Part shown: piece after piece, positions 49,947 to 61,800 of the stretch
How the letters are laid out: the number at the start of each line of letters is the position of its first letter
Position numbering within the stretch: the first letter of the stretch is position 1
NCBI GenBank assembly: GCA_017506865.1
Contig: JAFCMP010000151.1
Span: 1 to 64,000 of the forward strand
DNA length: 64,000 nucleotides
Source of the DNA: Tribonema minus
Taxonomy: Eukaryota > Sar > Xanthophyceae > Tribonematales > Tribonemataceae
Reading direction: 5' to 3'
Program-made: the position numbers and the translations under genes
The notes under the pieces: generated by a model
Seen by the model: the letters and a program-made list of their open reading frames with translations, nothing else
Told to the model about the DNA's origin: nothing
The model's database searches: none

Positions 49947-52900
49947 CCCAGTCAGCACCTGCATGCTGCCGCCCCGCTTGAAGCTCTTGGCGCTGAACAG
50001 TCGGGTGATGGTGGCGGCGATGCTGCCATCTCCGGGGGGGCTGACCGCATCGCCGCCGCTGCCAGCGGCGGCGGCGGCGGCGGCGGCGTCGCTGCAGCCA
50101 CTTCCGTGGCTGCTCGCGGGCGTGCTGCGCCCGCTGCCGTCGCGGCCTTTTGAGCCCGCATGCACGGTCCTGCTGTGCGTGCGGCTGCGGCCGCCGCTGC
50201 GCCCCCTGTAGCGCGTGCGCACGCGCGTTCGACGATGGTTGCAGGGTGGAGAGACGCGCACGGGAAGGAGAGAGGGAGGAGGGGGGTAAAACACTCCGCT
50301 GATGAATCTGTGTGTGAGTGCGTGTGTGTGTGGGGGGGGGGGGCTACAAAACATTTGCAAAGCACTGGAAATGGTTACTGTAGTGGGGGTAGGGGTGGCA
50401 CGCCCCTCCCTGCCATCTCTGGTGAGCACCAAGAGCAGTGGTGTTGCCCCCCTGTGTGCAGGGCGCGCTGCAAAGGGTGGCACCTCCAGGAGGCTCGCGT
50501 CAGCGCTTGCGCGACTTTTGTACTGCATTGTCACAATGGCGCAGTGCGGCCATGCTGTGGCGTTGCTGCGGCATGCGCCGTTGCGCAGCGCCAGCCACAC
50601 CCATAGGCGCCGAAGCGCAGCCAGCGCGCGCAAAGCATGCGTGCTGCGCTGCTGCATGGGACGCGTAACCCTAACCCTGACCCTGACCCTAACCCGAGCC
50701 CTAACCGTAACCGTAACCCTAATGCTAACCCTAGCACTATCCTTGCGCACACGTCTTCTCGTACGTCTCCTCGAGGACCGTCGTCCCCTGAGCGAGCCGC
50801 CGCTCCGCCTGCGTGAAGCGGTGCTGCGGGTGCACGATCGCGCAAAGCGTACATCTGTTGGGCGACACAACGCCGCCGCGCCCCCCCGGCCCGCCGCGCG
50901 ACGTATCGCTCAGCAAATAAATCAAGGGGCAGGTATCAGTCGACGTATGTACATATGTAGGGCGGGGTGTGGCGTGCAAGCTTTGCATGCTACATCCAAG
51001 AGTGAAAACAAGGCGACACACCTACAACATGGCATTTCCACAGCCACAAGTGGAATATAATAAAAGTACATATGTACCTGTTGGGTGAAACCGCGCCGCC
51101 GCGCCCCGCCTGCCCGCCGTTGCGCGACGTGTCGCTGAGCATGGCAAAGAGGTTAGTGTCGTGCAGCCGCGCGTACGCGCAGCGCAGGTCCTGGCACACG
51201 CAGCGCTCAGCTGCGAGGGCCGCGAGGAGCACTGCCGCGCACAGCCCCAGTTGAACTTCGGGCGTCACCTGCGCGCAGCGGGGCGGGGGTGGCAGGAGTC
51301 GTGAGGCGTTTTCATCCGTGTACCGAGCAGCATTGCCCGTAATGCGTGTGTGCACGATGACGCAACGCATCTTTGGCCCCAAGTCTGCGGTCATACGTGT
51401 ACGCACGGGTACTACAAATCATCGTTGGCGGAACGCTTTTGCGTTGAGCTGATGCGGACAGTCAGCCGTGCTGCACAACAGTGCTCGTTGGCATGTGCGG
51501 GGTATGTATACTGAGCGCTGCTCTCAAGGTAGGGCGCGCTCTTGGTGCGCAGTGCCGATTCTCTCAAGCGACGAGGGCGCAGAGGCAGAAACATGATGCT
51601 TCAACTTTAGGTTCAGATGGATGGGTGGTCGTGTCAACACGACTCAACATGTGCAGCCTCGCCTATGCAAAGTATATCGCTCACATGATGTGAGCGGCTC
51701 CAGTGCGGAACTGCTTCAGAATCGCAGACAAACAGATGCAAGAGTGCGAAGGCAAGATATGATACTTCAAGTTGAAGTGTTTATGTCATGTCAAACACTG
51801 CACGTAATATGCAGTCCCGCCGATGTGAAGTATACGAGCGACGCAAGTGCGGCACTGCTTCAACTTTTCAGGGTGCACAATGAGCATTTTCTAGTACAAC
51901 AACGCTGCCGTCTGCACATGCGCAAGGGCAGGGGCAAGGGCAAGCGCCATGCAACCACTCAGGTCATGCAGGTACGTTAGCTCTGACCTGAAAGCTGGCA
52001 GGCGAGGCCTGACGGCCCGGCATGTAGACATATGTGGCCGCAAAGACCCCGGTATAGTGCATGGCGCACACCGCAATGGCAATGACGACAGCGCAGGCCT
52101 GCAGCGGTGCATTGAAATGCAGTTCAAGTTGGTGTTTGCGTTGTATCAAGAATTGCATTGAGATTGGGTGAGGTGCACACGACGACGGCAGTGACGACAG
52201 CGCAGGGGCTGCGACAGCAGCACCAAACAATGCTGCAGCGAGGAGAGGGTGGCAGTGCAGGCCTGCACCATTAGCGGCAAGAACTCCGGGGCAGCGTCAG
52301 GGTTAACCCTAACCCTAACCCTAACCCTAAGATAGGGCTGGGATCAGACCAGTGTCAAAAAGCGCGCGCGGACGTGGTCAAGCTCTGTTGAGCAATGCTG
52401 CATGCACATGTACATGTAGCCGCCGTCAGTGCATCGCTACCCCTAACCCTAGCTGTGCTGTGTCGCGCTGAGCGCCGCCGCAGCTGCACTTGGACTTGTA
52501 AGCACGCTCTGCTGCCCGCTGCCTCTTATTTTTGGAAGGCGTCAGGCGTGTGTATCGGTCACCGCACCAGTGCCAACCTCAACTCACATTGCCGTTCCAA
52601 AGTATTGACCCGGCATGTGCGTGCTTACGCAACTGTGTGTATGTTAGGTATGGCTTCTTCACCAGCTCCAACCCTGCCATCCCATGACCGGTGATGCTTA
52701 TTGAACTAGACACCTCCACCACAGCTCTTGCACTAATAACTTTAACAATAACTTCAAGTTCTTGCTCATGGTCTTGCTCACAGTTCCCCCCTCTGAACGC
52801 CGCAATCAAAAGGCTGCAATGTACACATGTGCAGGGTTGAGGTGTCCTTCAATGCTCACCGGCTTGAGACATGCCAGGCTCGGTGCCAAGGTCCTAATTT

Positions 52901-53137
52901 GAACATACCCATACCTACCCTTATGATATCTGCCTCGCAAGTGCATCAGCGCTCACCGGCTTGAGCCACGCGAGGCTCGCCTTCCAGAGCAGCAGCCTGA
53001 ACAGGATCCAGAAGCCCGCCAGCGAGACCACCAGCGCAATGACGCACGACGCGCCCACCCACCACCAGCTCCACACGATGCGGAACTCTCCCGTCATGGC
53101 CAGCATACCCTGGGTGCATTGAAAGCAGCGCAGCAGC

Positions 53138-53175
<38 letters not shown>

Positions 53176-56100
53176 GGCGGCAGCAGCAGCAGCAGCGGCA
53201 GCAGCAGCAGCAGCAGCAGCGGCGGAAGCGAATCAGGTGCGGCTGGCGTATGCGCTGGTTAGACCGGAAGGCGCACCACCGCACTGCTGCACGGCATGTT
53301 GACTCAGACTTAGACTCTTTGAATGAGACTTGGACATGGCAAGTGGGCTCAGAGTCTGAGGCTCCACATGATGCGAAACTCGCCCGTCACGGCCAGCATC
53401 ACCCGGGGTACCGCAAGCGGCGCAGCAGCAGCGGCGGCAGCAGCGGCGGTGGCAGCAGCGGCGGTGGCAGCAGCAACGGCGGCAGCGGATCAGAGGCGGC
53501 TGGCGTATGCGCTGGTTAGAGTGGAAGACGCACCATTCCTGTGCCGCACAGCACGTGCATTCAGACCTCAAGACCCTGATTTTGCTCTACAGCACATTGC
53601 GTCGACTCTGATGTTCAGACTCGGACCCTCAAACTCATATTCTGTGACAGTCGGCCGCATGCCCCTAGCACCACTGGCAGGCTCAGCGGACGGCGCCACG
53701 ATGCCGACGTTGATGCTAGTGATAGGGTAAGGATTCGGGTTAGAGGTAGGCTCCGAGCCGCGCACAAACGTGCGTGCGTAGATGTCGCTCCGTGTGGCAC
53801 ACTTGCAGGTCTCTGCCAACCTCAGCATCATCTGGAAGCCGCCAAGTTGTGCATGAAGACGAATGCTCAGGACCGTCAGTGCGGCGCTGCCGCCCACTTC
53901 AAGTCTACCAGCCTCAAGTGCAGACAACAGTCTACCAGCCTGGACACATACGCTACACCTCGCCAGGCAGTGCATGATCACACCACTGTGTCACCTTGAA
54001 GTCCGTAACCTCAACTCACATCAAACCCACCAGGTAGTGCATGCAGGCGACGCCCAGCACCGCCAGCGCGGCGCCGCCGACCACTTGACTATGTCCAACC
54101 TCAACATAATCTGACGCTCAGCACGTTGCGCATTAGCAGAGCGCGCAGCGCCGCCAGCGCCGCGCCGCCAGCCGCTTGAAGTCCTATAGCAACCTCAAAT
54201 ATCATGTAAAACTCACCAGATAGTGCATGAGCATGACGCCCGGCGCCATCAGCGCGGCGCCGCCAGCCGGTTGAAGTTCTACAGCGGCCTCAACGTCATC
54301 TAAACGTACTTGAAATCCCCAGCAACAAGATGATCTGAACTCACCAGGTAGTGCATGAACACGACGCCCAGCGCCGTCAGCGCGGCGTTGCGACCACTTC
54401 AAGTTGAAGTTATAACCTCAACTTATATGCGGCGCACCAGGTAGGGTACTTCGCTATGCTGGTCACCACAAGGTAGGTAGCTATGCAAGGACGAAACTCA
54501 CCAGATAGTCCATAAACACAACGCCGGGGGCTGTCAGCGCGGCGCCGCCAACGAGGTGCTGCAGCCCACTGAGATACGCGGCGCGCAGGATGCGCAGGCG
54601 CGTCAACTTGAATTCTACAACCTTAACTCATCTGAAATCACCAAATAGTGCATGAGGACGACGTCCAGCGCCGTCAGCGCGGCGCCGCCGACCAGGTGCT
54701 GCAGGCCGCCCAGATACGCCGCGCACAGGATGCGCAGGGCATGTCAACTTGAAGTCTACAACCTCAACGCATATGAAACTCACCAGGTAGTGCATGCAGA
54801 TGACGCCGAGCGCCGTCAGCGTGGCGCCGCCGACGAGGTGCTGCAGCCCGCCCAGGTACGCCGCGCGCAGGATGCGCAGGCGCTGCCGCCGCGAGCGCAG
54901 CTCCTTGATGGTGGTCTTGGTGTCGACGCTGTAGCGCGACATGACCTGCTTCGACACACGCGGGAGCCGCGAGCAGCGTGCTGCGTTGAGCGATGCTGCA
55001 GCGCGCGACATGACCTGCTACTCGAAAAATGCTGTAGCGCGACATGACCTGCCACGACGCGCTCGCGTGAGTAGAGAGCAGCGAGCGGACCGTGAGCAGC
55101 GTGCTGTGGCGAGCGATGCCTTACCGCGGCATGACAGTGATCAGCGCATTGAGCCTGGTGTGCGGCGGCAAGTGGCGAGCGGAGCGGTGAGAGTACTATG
55201 TCGAGCACTGCTGCAGCGCGCGACACTACTTGCTGCGTGACAATGCTGAAGTGCGCGACGTGACCTGCTGCGTGACAGCAAGCAGCGAGCGGAGCCGTGA
55301 GCAGCGCTGCATCGAGCGATGCTGCAGCGCGCGAGTGTCCTGCCCTACAGCGGGGACTGTTGAAGTCGTAGTGGTGACTGCAAGGCACCGGGCGGTGAGG
55401 CACCTCGGTGCCAGCCACATGCCGCTTACTGTTAGAACTGGAGTAGAAGCCACAAGTGGCTGAGCGATGATGCCGCACCTCGGTGAGCCGCGCCACGCGG
55501 TCCGGCCCTGCGAACCTGTCGTGCGCTGCTACCTATGGACCTGTAGTGGAAAGTACACGACGCTGAACAATGATGCTGCCGCACCTCGGTGAGCCGCGCC
55601 ACGCGGTCCGGTCCCGCGAACCTGTCGTGTGTCGCGACCTCTATGCCCGTGCCATTAGTTCTGTTCAAGAAACTACAAGACATCGAGCGATGCTACCGCC
55701 GCACCTCGGTGAGCCGCGCCACGCGGTCCGCCATCGCAGACCTGTCGTGCATCGCGACCTCTATTAGACCCGTAGTGGAAACTACAAGACGCTGAGCAAT
55801 GCTGCCGCCGCACCTCGGCGAGCCGTGCCACCCGGTGCGGCCGCGCGAACCTGTCACGCGCCGCTACCTCTATTAGACCCATAGTGGAAACTACAAAACA
55901 CTGAGCGATGCTGCCGCACCTCGGTGAGCCGCGCCCCCCGTGAACCTGTCGCGCGTCGCGACCTCTACTAGATCTGTAGTGGAAACCTGGCGGCTAAACA
56001 CGCCTTGTAACCTAGAGCTCCACAATCCCTTGATTCGTTTCCACAAGACACTGAGCAATGCTGCAGCCGCACCTCGGTGAGCCGCGCCACGCGGTCCGGC

Positions 56101-57574
56101 CCCGCGAACCTGTCGTGCGTCGCAACCTCTATGCCCGCGCGCAGCATCACGAAGCACGCCGCGAGCGACACCGCCGTCATCCACCACGTGTACGCCATGC
56201 GCGCGTGCGCGGCGGCGCCGCCGCCGCCGCCGCCGCCGGCGCTGAGCGCTTCTGCGGCGTCCGGCACCAGCCGCAGCGTGAGCGCGCTCATGCCCAGGAA
56301 GTGCATGCACCAGATGGCAAAGACGGCGAGCGAGAGCGCGCACCAGTCCAGCGGGCGCCGCAGAATGCCCGCCGTCTCTTTGACCTGAGGTGAGGGGGGG
56401 TGAGGGGGGGTGGTGGTGGGGGCAAGGTGAGGGGTGTACAGCATAGGCACGTACTTTGTTGGGGGTGATGTGGGGTGCGGGGTGCGGCGTGCAAGCTTTG
56501 CATGCTACACCCAAGAGTGAAAACAAGGCGACACACCTACAACATGGCATTTCCACAGCCACAAGTGGAATATAATAAAAGTACATCGAGTACCATGCCC
56601 GCTCGTCATTGTTGTTGGTCTGAGTGGGGACATGCAAATTGAGCGCCGCAATTTGGGCTGACTGCTGTGTGTGCTTGTGACTGGCCGCGTTGCGTCTGTA
56701 CACCGTCCGACTGTCCCATGCAAGGTGCAGATCAGATTACGGTGACACAGGGGATGCGGCAGGCAGCATGCAATCCTGCGCCTCTGCGCGCGCGCCGCCG
56801 CAGCAGCGGGACCCTCAGCCTTTCTCCCACCCTAACCCGAACCCTAATGCTAACCCTAATCCAGAATGTCAGCCTTTGTCCAAGGTCACCTCAGATGTGC
56901 GTGCGAAGACATACACAAGCACATGAGGCACGCGCGCGACCTACGGCATGTATTACACATGCTGCGAGCACTTTTGAATCAATGGTTCAGGGTGCCTGAA
57001 TGGAGCTGCTCTGCACAGAGAGGCGCAATACACTATAGACACCTCCGCTGTAACTCATGTCGTGGCCAGTGCAAGCTAAGGCCAGAAAGTTTCACTTGCA
57101 ACGTGTAATGAACTGTTCACAGGCTTGGTCAATCATCCAACGACAGGGATGCTCATGCATCCTGTTGGAGGCCCGGGACTGTACTGAGCTCGGGAGACAT
57201 GAGGCAACTCTGCCAGTCAACCATGAACACGCGTGGAAGCTTGAATCATCTGCTGCCACAACTATCTGAGTGCGACAGTGACACAATGCGGGAGGTAGCG
57301 TCTGCTGTGAGCTATACACACACCCTTACGTGCAGACGCCTGGTGTTCAGCACGAGCTACTTGCGAGGGAACAGTGACCCTTTAAGCGCATCGTCGTTTG
57401 ACACCCGCTCGTCTGTGGAGTGCTTTGTGTCACCTTGCTGCTCCTCCATCTGGTGTGATCCAGCACAGACACGCCGCTGTAGGCACCTGCAGCGCTGACA
57501 CAGAAGCTGATGAATATCGTGAACAGGTTCCAGTGCTCCAGCAGCCGCACCTCTCCCTCCTTCAAGCCCTGCAT
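49443..57574 (-). CDS. MHYT-C: seven-helix MHYT sensor protein, inverted paralogue
   Basis: Exons in transcript order: 57574-57434, 56384-56073, 54945-54784, 53109-52957, 52098-51988, 51268-51078, 50205-49443. Sizes and phases match MHYT-A and -B (162, 153 and 111-bp middle exons), giving about 610 residues. The first exon fuses what are two exons in A and B. Motifs are WCMHFLGMSA, MHYL|GMLAM and AMHYTGVFAA, followed by QDLRCAYARLHDTNLFAMLS. The tail is Gly/Ser/Ala rich, contains TRLFSAKSFKRG and CRVVPM, and ends TAMELLA. It is closer to MHYT-A than to -B in exons 3, 5, 6 and 7, but closer to B in exon 4. An intron block is shared with A. Membrane sensor role is by family only; no output domain was seen. 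Confidence 0.82.
50830..50930 (-). repeat. Copy of the 3' edge of MHYT-C exon 6
   Basis: Encodes a second version of LSDTSR(G/N)G...RGG(V/A)VSPN with the AACAG junction, downstream of the complete exon (51268-51078). The donor has become ATGTACG-like. Confidence 0.8.
50962..51076 (-). repeat. Dispersed repeat of about 110 bp, copy 1
   Basis: Nearly identical to 56475-56589 in the same orientation. The block includes CTTTGCATGCTACA(T/C)CC, AAAACAAGGCGACACACCTA and CCACAGCCACAAGTGG, ending AATAAAAGTACAT. This copy abuts the donor of MHYT-C exon 6, so that intron begins inside or next to it. Confidence 0.9.
52140..52235 (-). repeat. Copy of the 5' edge of MHYT-C exon 5
   Basis: CTGCGCTGTCGTCACTGCCGTC on the gene strand (near 52180-52206) repeats the start of exon 5 upstream of the complete exon (52098-51988). 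Confidence 0.65.
52840..52956 (-). repeat. Copy of the 3' edge of MHYT-C exon 4
   Basis: After the true end of exon 4 (52957) the same TCAAGCCG|GTGAGC(G/A)(C/T)TGA unit recurs near 52850-52885 with a decayed GCATGTCTCAAGCCG. Confidence 0.7.
53130..53225. repeat. (GCA)n run in MHYT-C intron
   Basis: CAG/GCA trinucleotide repeat with GGC interruptions directly upstream of MHYT-C exon 4. On the gene strand it is TGC/GCTGCC and may serve as the pyrimidine-rich tract. Confidence 0.9.
53350..53520 (-). repeat. Copy of the 5' edge of MHYT-C exon 4
   Basis: Near 53355-53415 the gene strand repeats GATGCTGGCC(G)TGAC(G)GGCGAG(A)TTTCGCATCATGTGGAG, a decayed exon start, upstream of the complete exon (53109-52957). 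It is followed upstream by GCTGCC repeats like those beside the real acceptor. Confidence 0.75.
54000..54783 (-). repeat. Six tandem copies of the 3' edge of MHYT-C exon 3 (MHYL exon)
   Basis: Units near 54020-54115, 54125-54195, 54205-54300, 54335-54395, 54495-54605 and 54640-54760 repeat the end of the 162-bp exon (GGLQHLVGGA...LTALGV...MHYL) and its GTGAGTT donor plus CATATGAGGTTG-type intron start. Two keep about 30 codons with variants such as LDVVLMHYL and PGVVFMDYL. The complete exon is 54945-54784. Confidence 0.9.
55470..56072 (-). repeat. Five tandem copies of the 3' edge of MHYT-C exon 2
   Basis: Copies near 55475-55530, 55575-55640, 55695-55760, 55805-55870 and 55912-55960 repeat the exon end that encodes (E)VATHDRFAGPDRVARLTE and its GTGCGG donor. 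Each is followed by an intron unit of about 50 bp with TTTCCACTAC. The complete exon is 56384-56073. Confidence 0.9.
56475..56589 (-). repeat. Dispersed repeat of about 110 bp, copy 2
   Basis: Second copy, in the intron between MHYT-C exons 1 and 2. Only a few substitutions separate it from copy 1, although the flanking sequence is unrelated. This suggests a short mobile element or an introner-like sequence. Confidence 0.9.
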
Positions 57575-58896
57575 AGTGCCTGACAGCCGTCCAGCCCGTG
57601 CGCCCTGTGCCTGGACGGCAACAACCTGCGGCTAACGCGCAGCGGCGCTTACACCTGTGCCTGCATGCCTGTTGTCGCTAAATCGTCGCTAAATCGTCGA
57701 CTTCGTCGCTAAATCGTGTTCTGTTCTGCACCATCGAGTGAGCTGCCCCACCGAGGAGTTACGGTCGCGGTCGCTCGCTCGCGAAGACGGCCATCAGCAA
57801 TTCACAAACACCGACACTTTCGAGCTGAAGGCATCGTCGTCATGGGCACAAACCACCAAACAGAAGAGGCACGAATTGTCGTTACATGTATGAAACGTTT
57901 GAAGAAAAAAGTTAGGCCTGCGCCAGGTTCAGAGCAACGCATTACTTTAGGATTGCTCACGCTGTCGTGCAGCCGGGCTGGGCAAGAGTCTGCGCGACGT
58001 TAGTGCACACACGTAACATATTGGGGACAAGACGACGTCAAAAAGCCCAGGCTGACCTCGGATGGAATTGCAATGGACTTGCAATGTATGCATTCTATTT
58101 GATTGCTTGGATCCGACCCGAGTTTTTTCTACACGGCCCAGCTCGACCTTCTTGCTGATTGCAGCTGATGTGCACAGCGCACTGCAGCTAAATTATCAGC
58201 TGTGGGATCACAGAGAACGCTGCACCATGCAGGCAAACACAGCGTGCACGGCAGAGCGCACATGAACGCCCCGAGAGTGAGCCCATTGAGAGCCCTGCAC
58301 AACGTCTCTACACTGAACATCAACAAGTGCTGGCGCTGAATAATTTCGGCGCTGCGCGCGTGTCACAGGAAACAGATGGCGCACGCCACACAACACTTGC
58401 CGCAGTTGAGTCTGCGCCCACGCGCACAAGATGCCAGTAGCACACCAGATGCAAAACACACATGCAAGAGTGCATTGAAACACGCGATTTGGGGGCCTGT
58501 GACATTGCCTCAATGGACACTGCCTCGATGCGCTGGTGAAGTCAGCGCCTGGCACAACGGCCGTTGCGTTCAACGCTGTGATGCACACGGGGGAGAGGGG
58601 CGGGGGGTACGAGCAGAGAGCCGGTGCTGTTGTGCTGTTGTGAAGCATCGGCTTGACGACGCAGAGCAGCACGGCAACCAGCCGCTCGCACTGTCGCAAT
58701 TGCGGTCGTGCACACATGTTATTGCAGCAAAACCGCCTCCTGCACTCCAGTTGCAGCGATGCGCCTGCATCAGCACAGGCCCACCCGTGTGCGTGCACCA
58801 CTGCATACACAGCCGCCATTCCCGAGCTCTCGCTCTGTCCGGACACCCTCCCGACTCAGCAGAACACGCGCAGGGACTGTTCCCCCCGGGAATCTC
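57575..58896. other. Spacer between MHYT-C start and EEP gene end
   Basis: About 1.3 kb that should hold the MHYT-C promoter and the EEP-gene 3' UTR. Nothing else was recognised. A short TCGCTAAATCGTCG repeat (two to three units) lies at about 57678-57716. Confidence 0.5.
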
Positions 58897-61800
58897 TCAG
58901 GGGGGCGCGGGGGGCGGGGGCGGGGCGTCCTGATCCCCTTCCCAGGGGTTGCGGTATCTGATGTCGGCGACGACGGCGACGTGATCTGAGGGGTATCCCC
59001 GGTACGGCAGTCCCACAGTGATGGCGCGCAGCTCGGCTTCGGGCGGGACGGGCGCGCTGCGGCGGACACAGAGCAGAGATGAAGGTGGTGCAGTATTAGG
59101 GTTCGGATATTTACATGCATCTTGCGAAGACTCAACAGTGTCTCGATGTGCATTGACGATCACTTCTGAACGACTTCGCCAAATGGCATCCCCCCCCCCC
59201 CAACAAAGTACCTTGCATAAATTCTCGCAGCTGAGGACGCAAAACAGCCCAGATGGTCGACGTCTCGCCGCCTGACAGGAGCTACGCGTACCTTGTAATG
59301 AAATGTCCCAAATTGCGTTGCAATTTGCGTTGCCGTCCACTTTAGAAGGACATGTGAAAATGGCGACATGTCTCAATGCCCATTGCCATTCATTCACTTC
59401 AGAGTGACATAGCCAAATGGCATCTCTCCCCCCTAGCACAGTTACTGTACCTTGCATCGAGCCTCGGCTTGGGGCGCCCAAGAGCCCGGCTGATCAATAT
59501 AACGCCTGCTGCGAAGTGTCCACGTTTTGATGCGAACACAGACAGTGCTGAGCTTGCTGCACGATGTCGCCATGGTGTGAACAGTACTTCAAGTATCAGA
59601 CTCGCTTGCACTTCAAGATGCATGCATAGGCGGCGCAGAGCACGCAATGCACAGCGCGCTGTACAGCCGCTGAACACAACAAGGAACGCACGCGGCACGC
59701 CTCCACCCCAACCCGAACCCCAACCCTAACCCTAACCCGCTGCGCAGCCTCCGCGCACAACGAGGGGTCCTGACCCTAATGTCAATATTAACCTCAACCC
59801 TAACGTGCAGGGCACGCGGCACGCGTTAATCCTAAACCTAATGCTATTCTTAACCCTAACCCTCGCTTGACACATTCGGCGCACGTGGCGACAACGGCAC
59901 GTGGAGACAGCGTAGCTTATTGCTGTGATCAGGAAGCCAGTTGCGGCTTCGCACCTGCTTACGGCCTCAAAGCTGTCGGTGTCCGCAAATATGTAGTCCA
60001 GCGTGTCTGTGAACGCGGGGGTGAAGTTGGTGTAGGGGGGGTAGCCTGCGCCAGCGATCAGCAAACAGAAGCAACAACGCAGCGTTGCAATAATAGCAAG
60101 GGGGATGGCGAGACATGTTGGTGCGTGGAGGGGGTAGCCTGCGGCAGAGATTAATGAAATAAAGCAAGAATGCAGCATACTAACAGATGTACGGAGAAGG
60201 GCAAGCAGAGATCTACGAAAAGAAGCAAAAAGGCTGCATAGTAATAGTTGTAAGGAGAGGGGCGAGACATGCAGCACGTGCAAATCACAAGCAATTACTT
60301 GGAGTACACTTGCTGACCATCCTCGTCTGCTTGCGATGTTGCAGATTCTGGTAGCAGGCGTTACAGAGCACAACAGCGCAGCGTGCACGGTTGAACAGGC
60401 GGCGGGCGCAGCACGACGCGCGCTTTGTACTTGAAAGCGCACACGACAATGTCGACCCTCCTGAACACACGCTTCGTAGAATGGTCAACAATAATGTGAT
60501 GTCACGACCGTGGCGTGCTGGTCACGCACAGCGCTGAAGCGACAGAAACCGCCCTGCCGTGAGAGTTTAGGGTTAGGGTTAGGGTTAGTGTTAGGGTTAG
60601 GGGGTAGGGTTAGGGTTAGGGTTAGGTTAGGGTTAGGATTAGCGCGACATAGAGGAGGAGCCGCTTGCTCATGCGCGCCCCCATCTGGTCACAGCGCTCC
60701 GGGTGGCCTGCGTGCGCTCTCGACGGCCCCAAGGAAGGCACCACGCAGATGCTGCCGCGCTGCGCGGTGATTGGCGGTCGCCGAGCCGTGCGGGCAAACC
60801 CTAACGCGAACCGTAACCCTAAGCAGCCACCGCACCTCACGTACCGCTAGCGCTAATCAGGACATGCTTGTACCATAGAAGCGGTGAATGGCCGCATACG
60901 CAGTGGCGCAGCACGCGCAAACCCGCCCCTGCTGGCCAGACTTCGACAATGAATGAACGAGTGAATTCCACGTCATCGGAAGCATGCGCGCAAGTCATGC
61001 AGCGGGCATACGGTGACGCGGCGGCGCCAGTGGCGGCCGTGCGCAGGCAGGCAGTGGTTGCGTCTCGCGTACTTTATCTACTTCAGTACTTCCGCGTGAG
61101 GGGCAGGAACCCTATGAAACAAGCAAAAAAATGCAACTCGTGTGCACAGGTGCTGTGTCAAGCGTGCAACACATGCGCCATCTACACTATCAATCGGTCA
61201 CTGACCGCCAAGCCAACTACAGATGAGCTGCCTCACGCACCGCTAGCGTTGGTCAGGGGCAGCGGCAGCGCTACGGTAGGTATCGCGCTCACAGGGCCGC
61301 CTTCGTCATCATCTTCGAGTGGCGCGTCTCCCCCCTGCAGTAGACAGGCAAGAGCGCGAGCCATGAGAACATATGAGGTTGCGACTGCTGCGGGACAGCT
61401 GGCGCAAACAGTAAATGTGAGTCAGCTGTAATCTTCACCGTCGCTCAATTTCCTGCAAGCTTTGGGGGATAGCAGGAAGGGCACAGACAACAGAGCGAAT
61501 GTCTAAGTGGTATATTGTCGTCTTGCTAGGTGCGGGGGAAAGGGGGGGAAACGGCTACGAGCTAGGGGCGACACCACCCAGCACATCCATCGGTGTCGCC
61601 GCTAGTTGTGACGCTTAGTCATAAATGACAATGAGGTGTACATAGGTATACAACCACCGGCCCAAGAGGACAGGCCATCGGCGCCAGTGGGAGCGCTGCG
61701 CCCTTGCACAGCACGTGCTCGCGCTTGAAACCTCGGCAAACACTATCATTGAAAACCAGATGACCGAGGCAGTATTCTTTTTCAAGTCAGCGCTCGGCAC

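Noticed and set aside
59440-59520. Minus-strand segment VILISRALGRPKPRLDA as the missing EEP exon
   Set aside because: The end phase would fit the last exon, but the start phase does not fit any acceptor, so it was left out.
60620-60850. Minus-strand frame with SICVVPSLGPSRAHAGHPER as an EEP exon
   Set aside because: Acceptor-like CGCAG is present but no clear donor, no EEP motif and no fitting phase could be shown.
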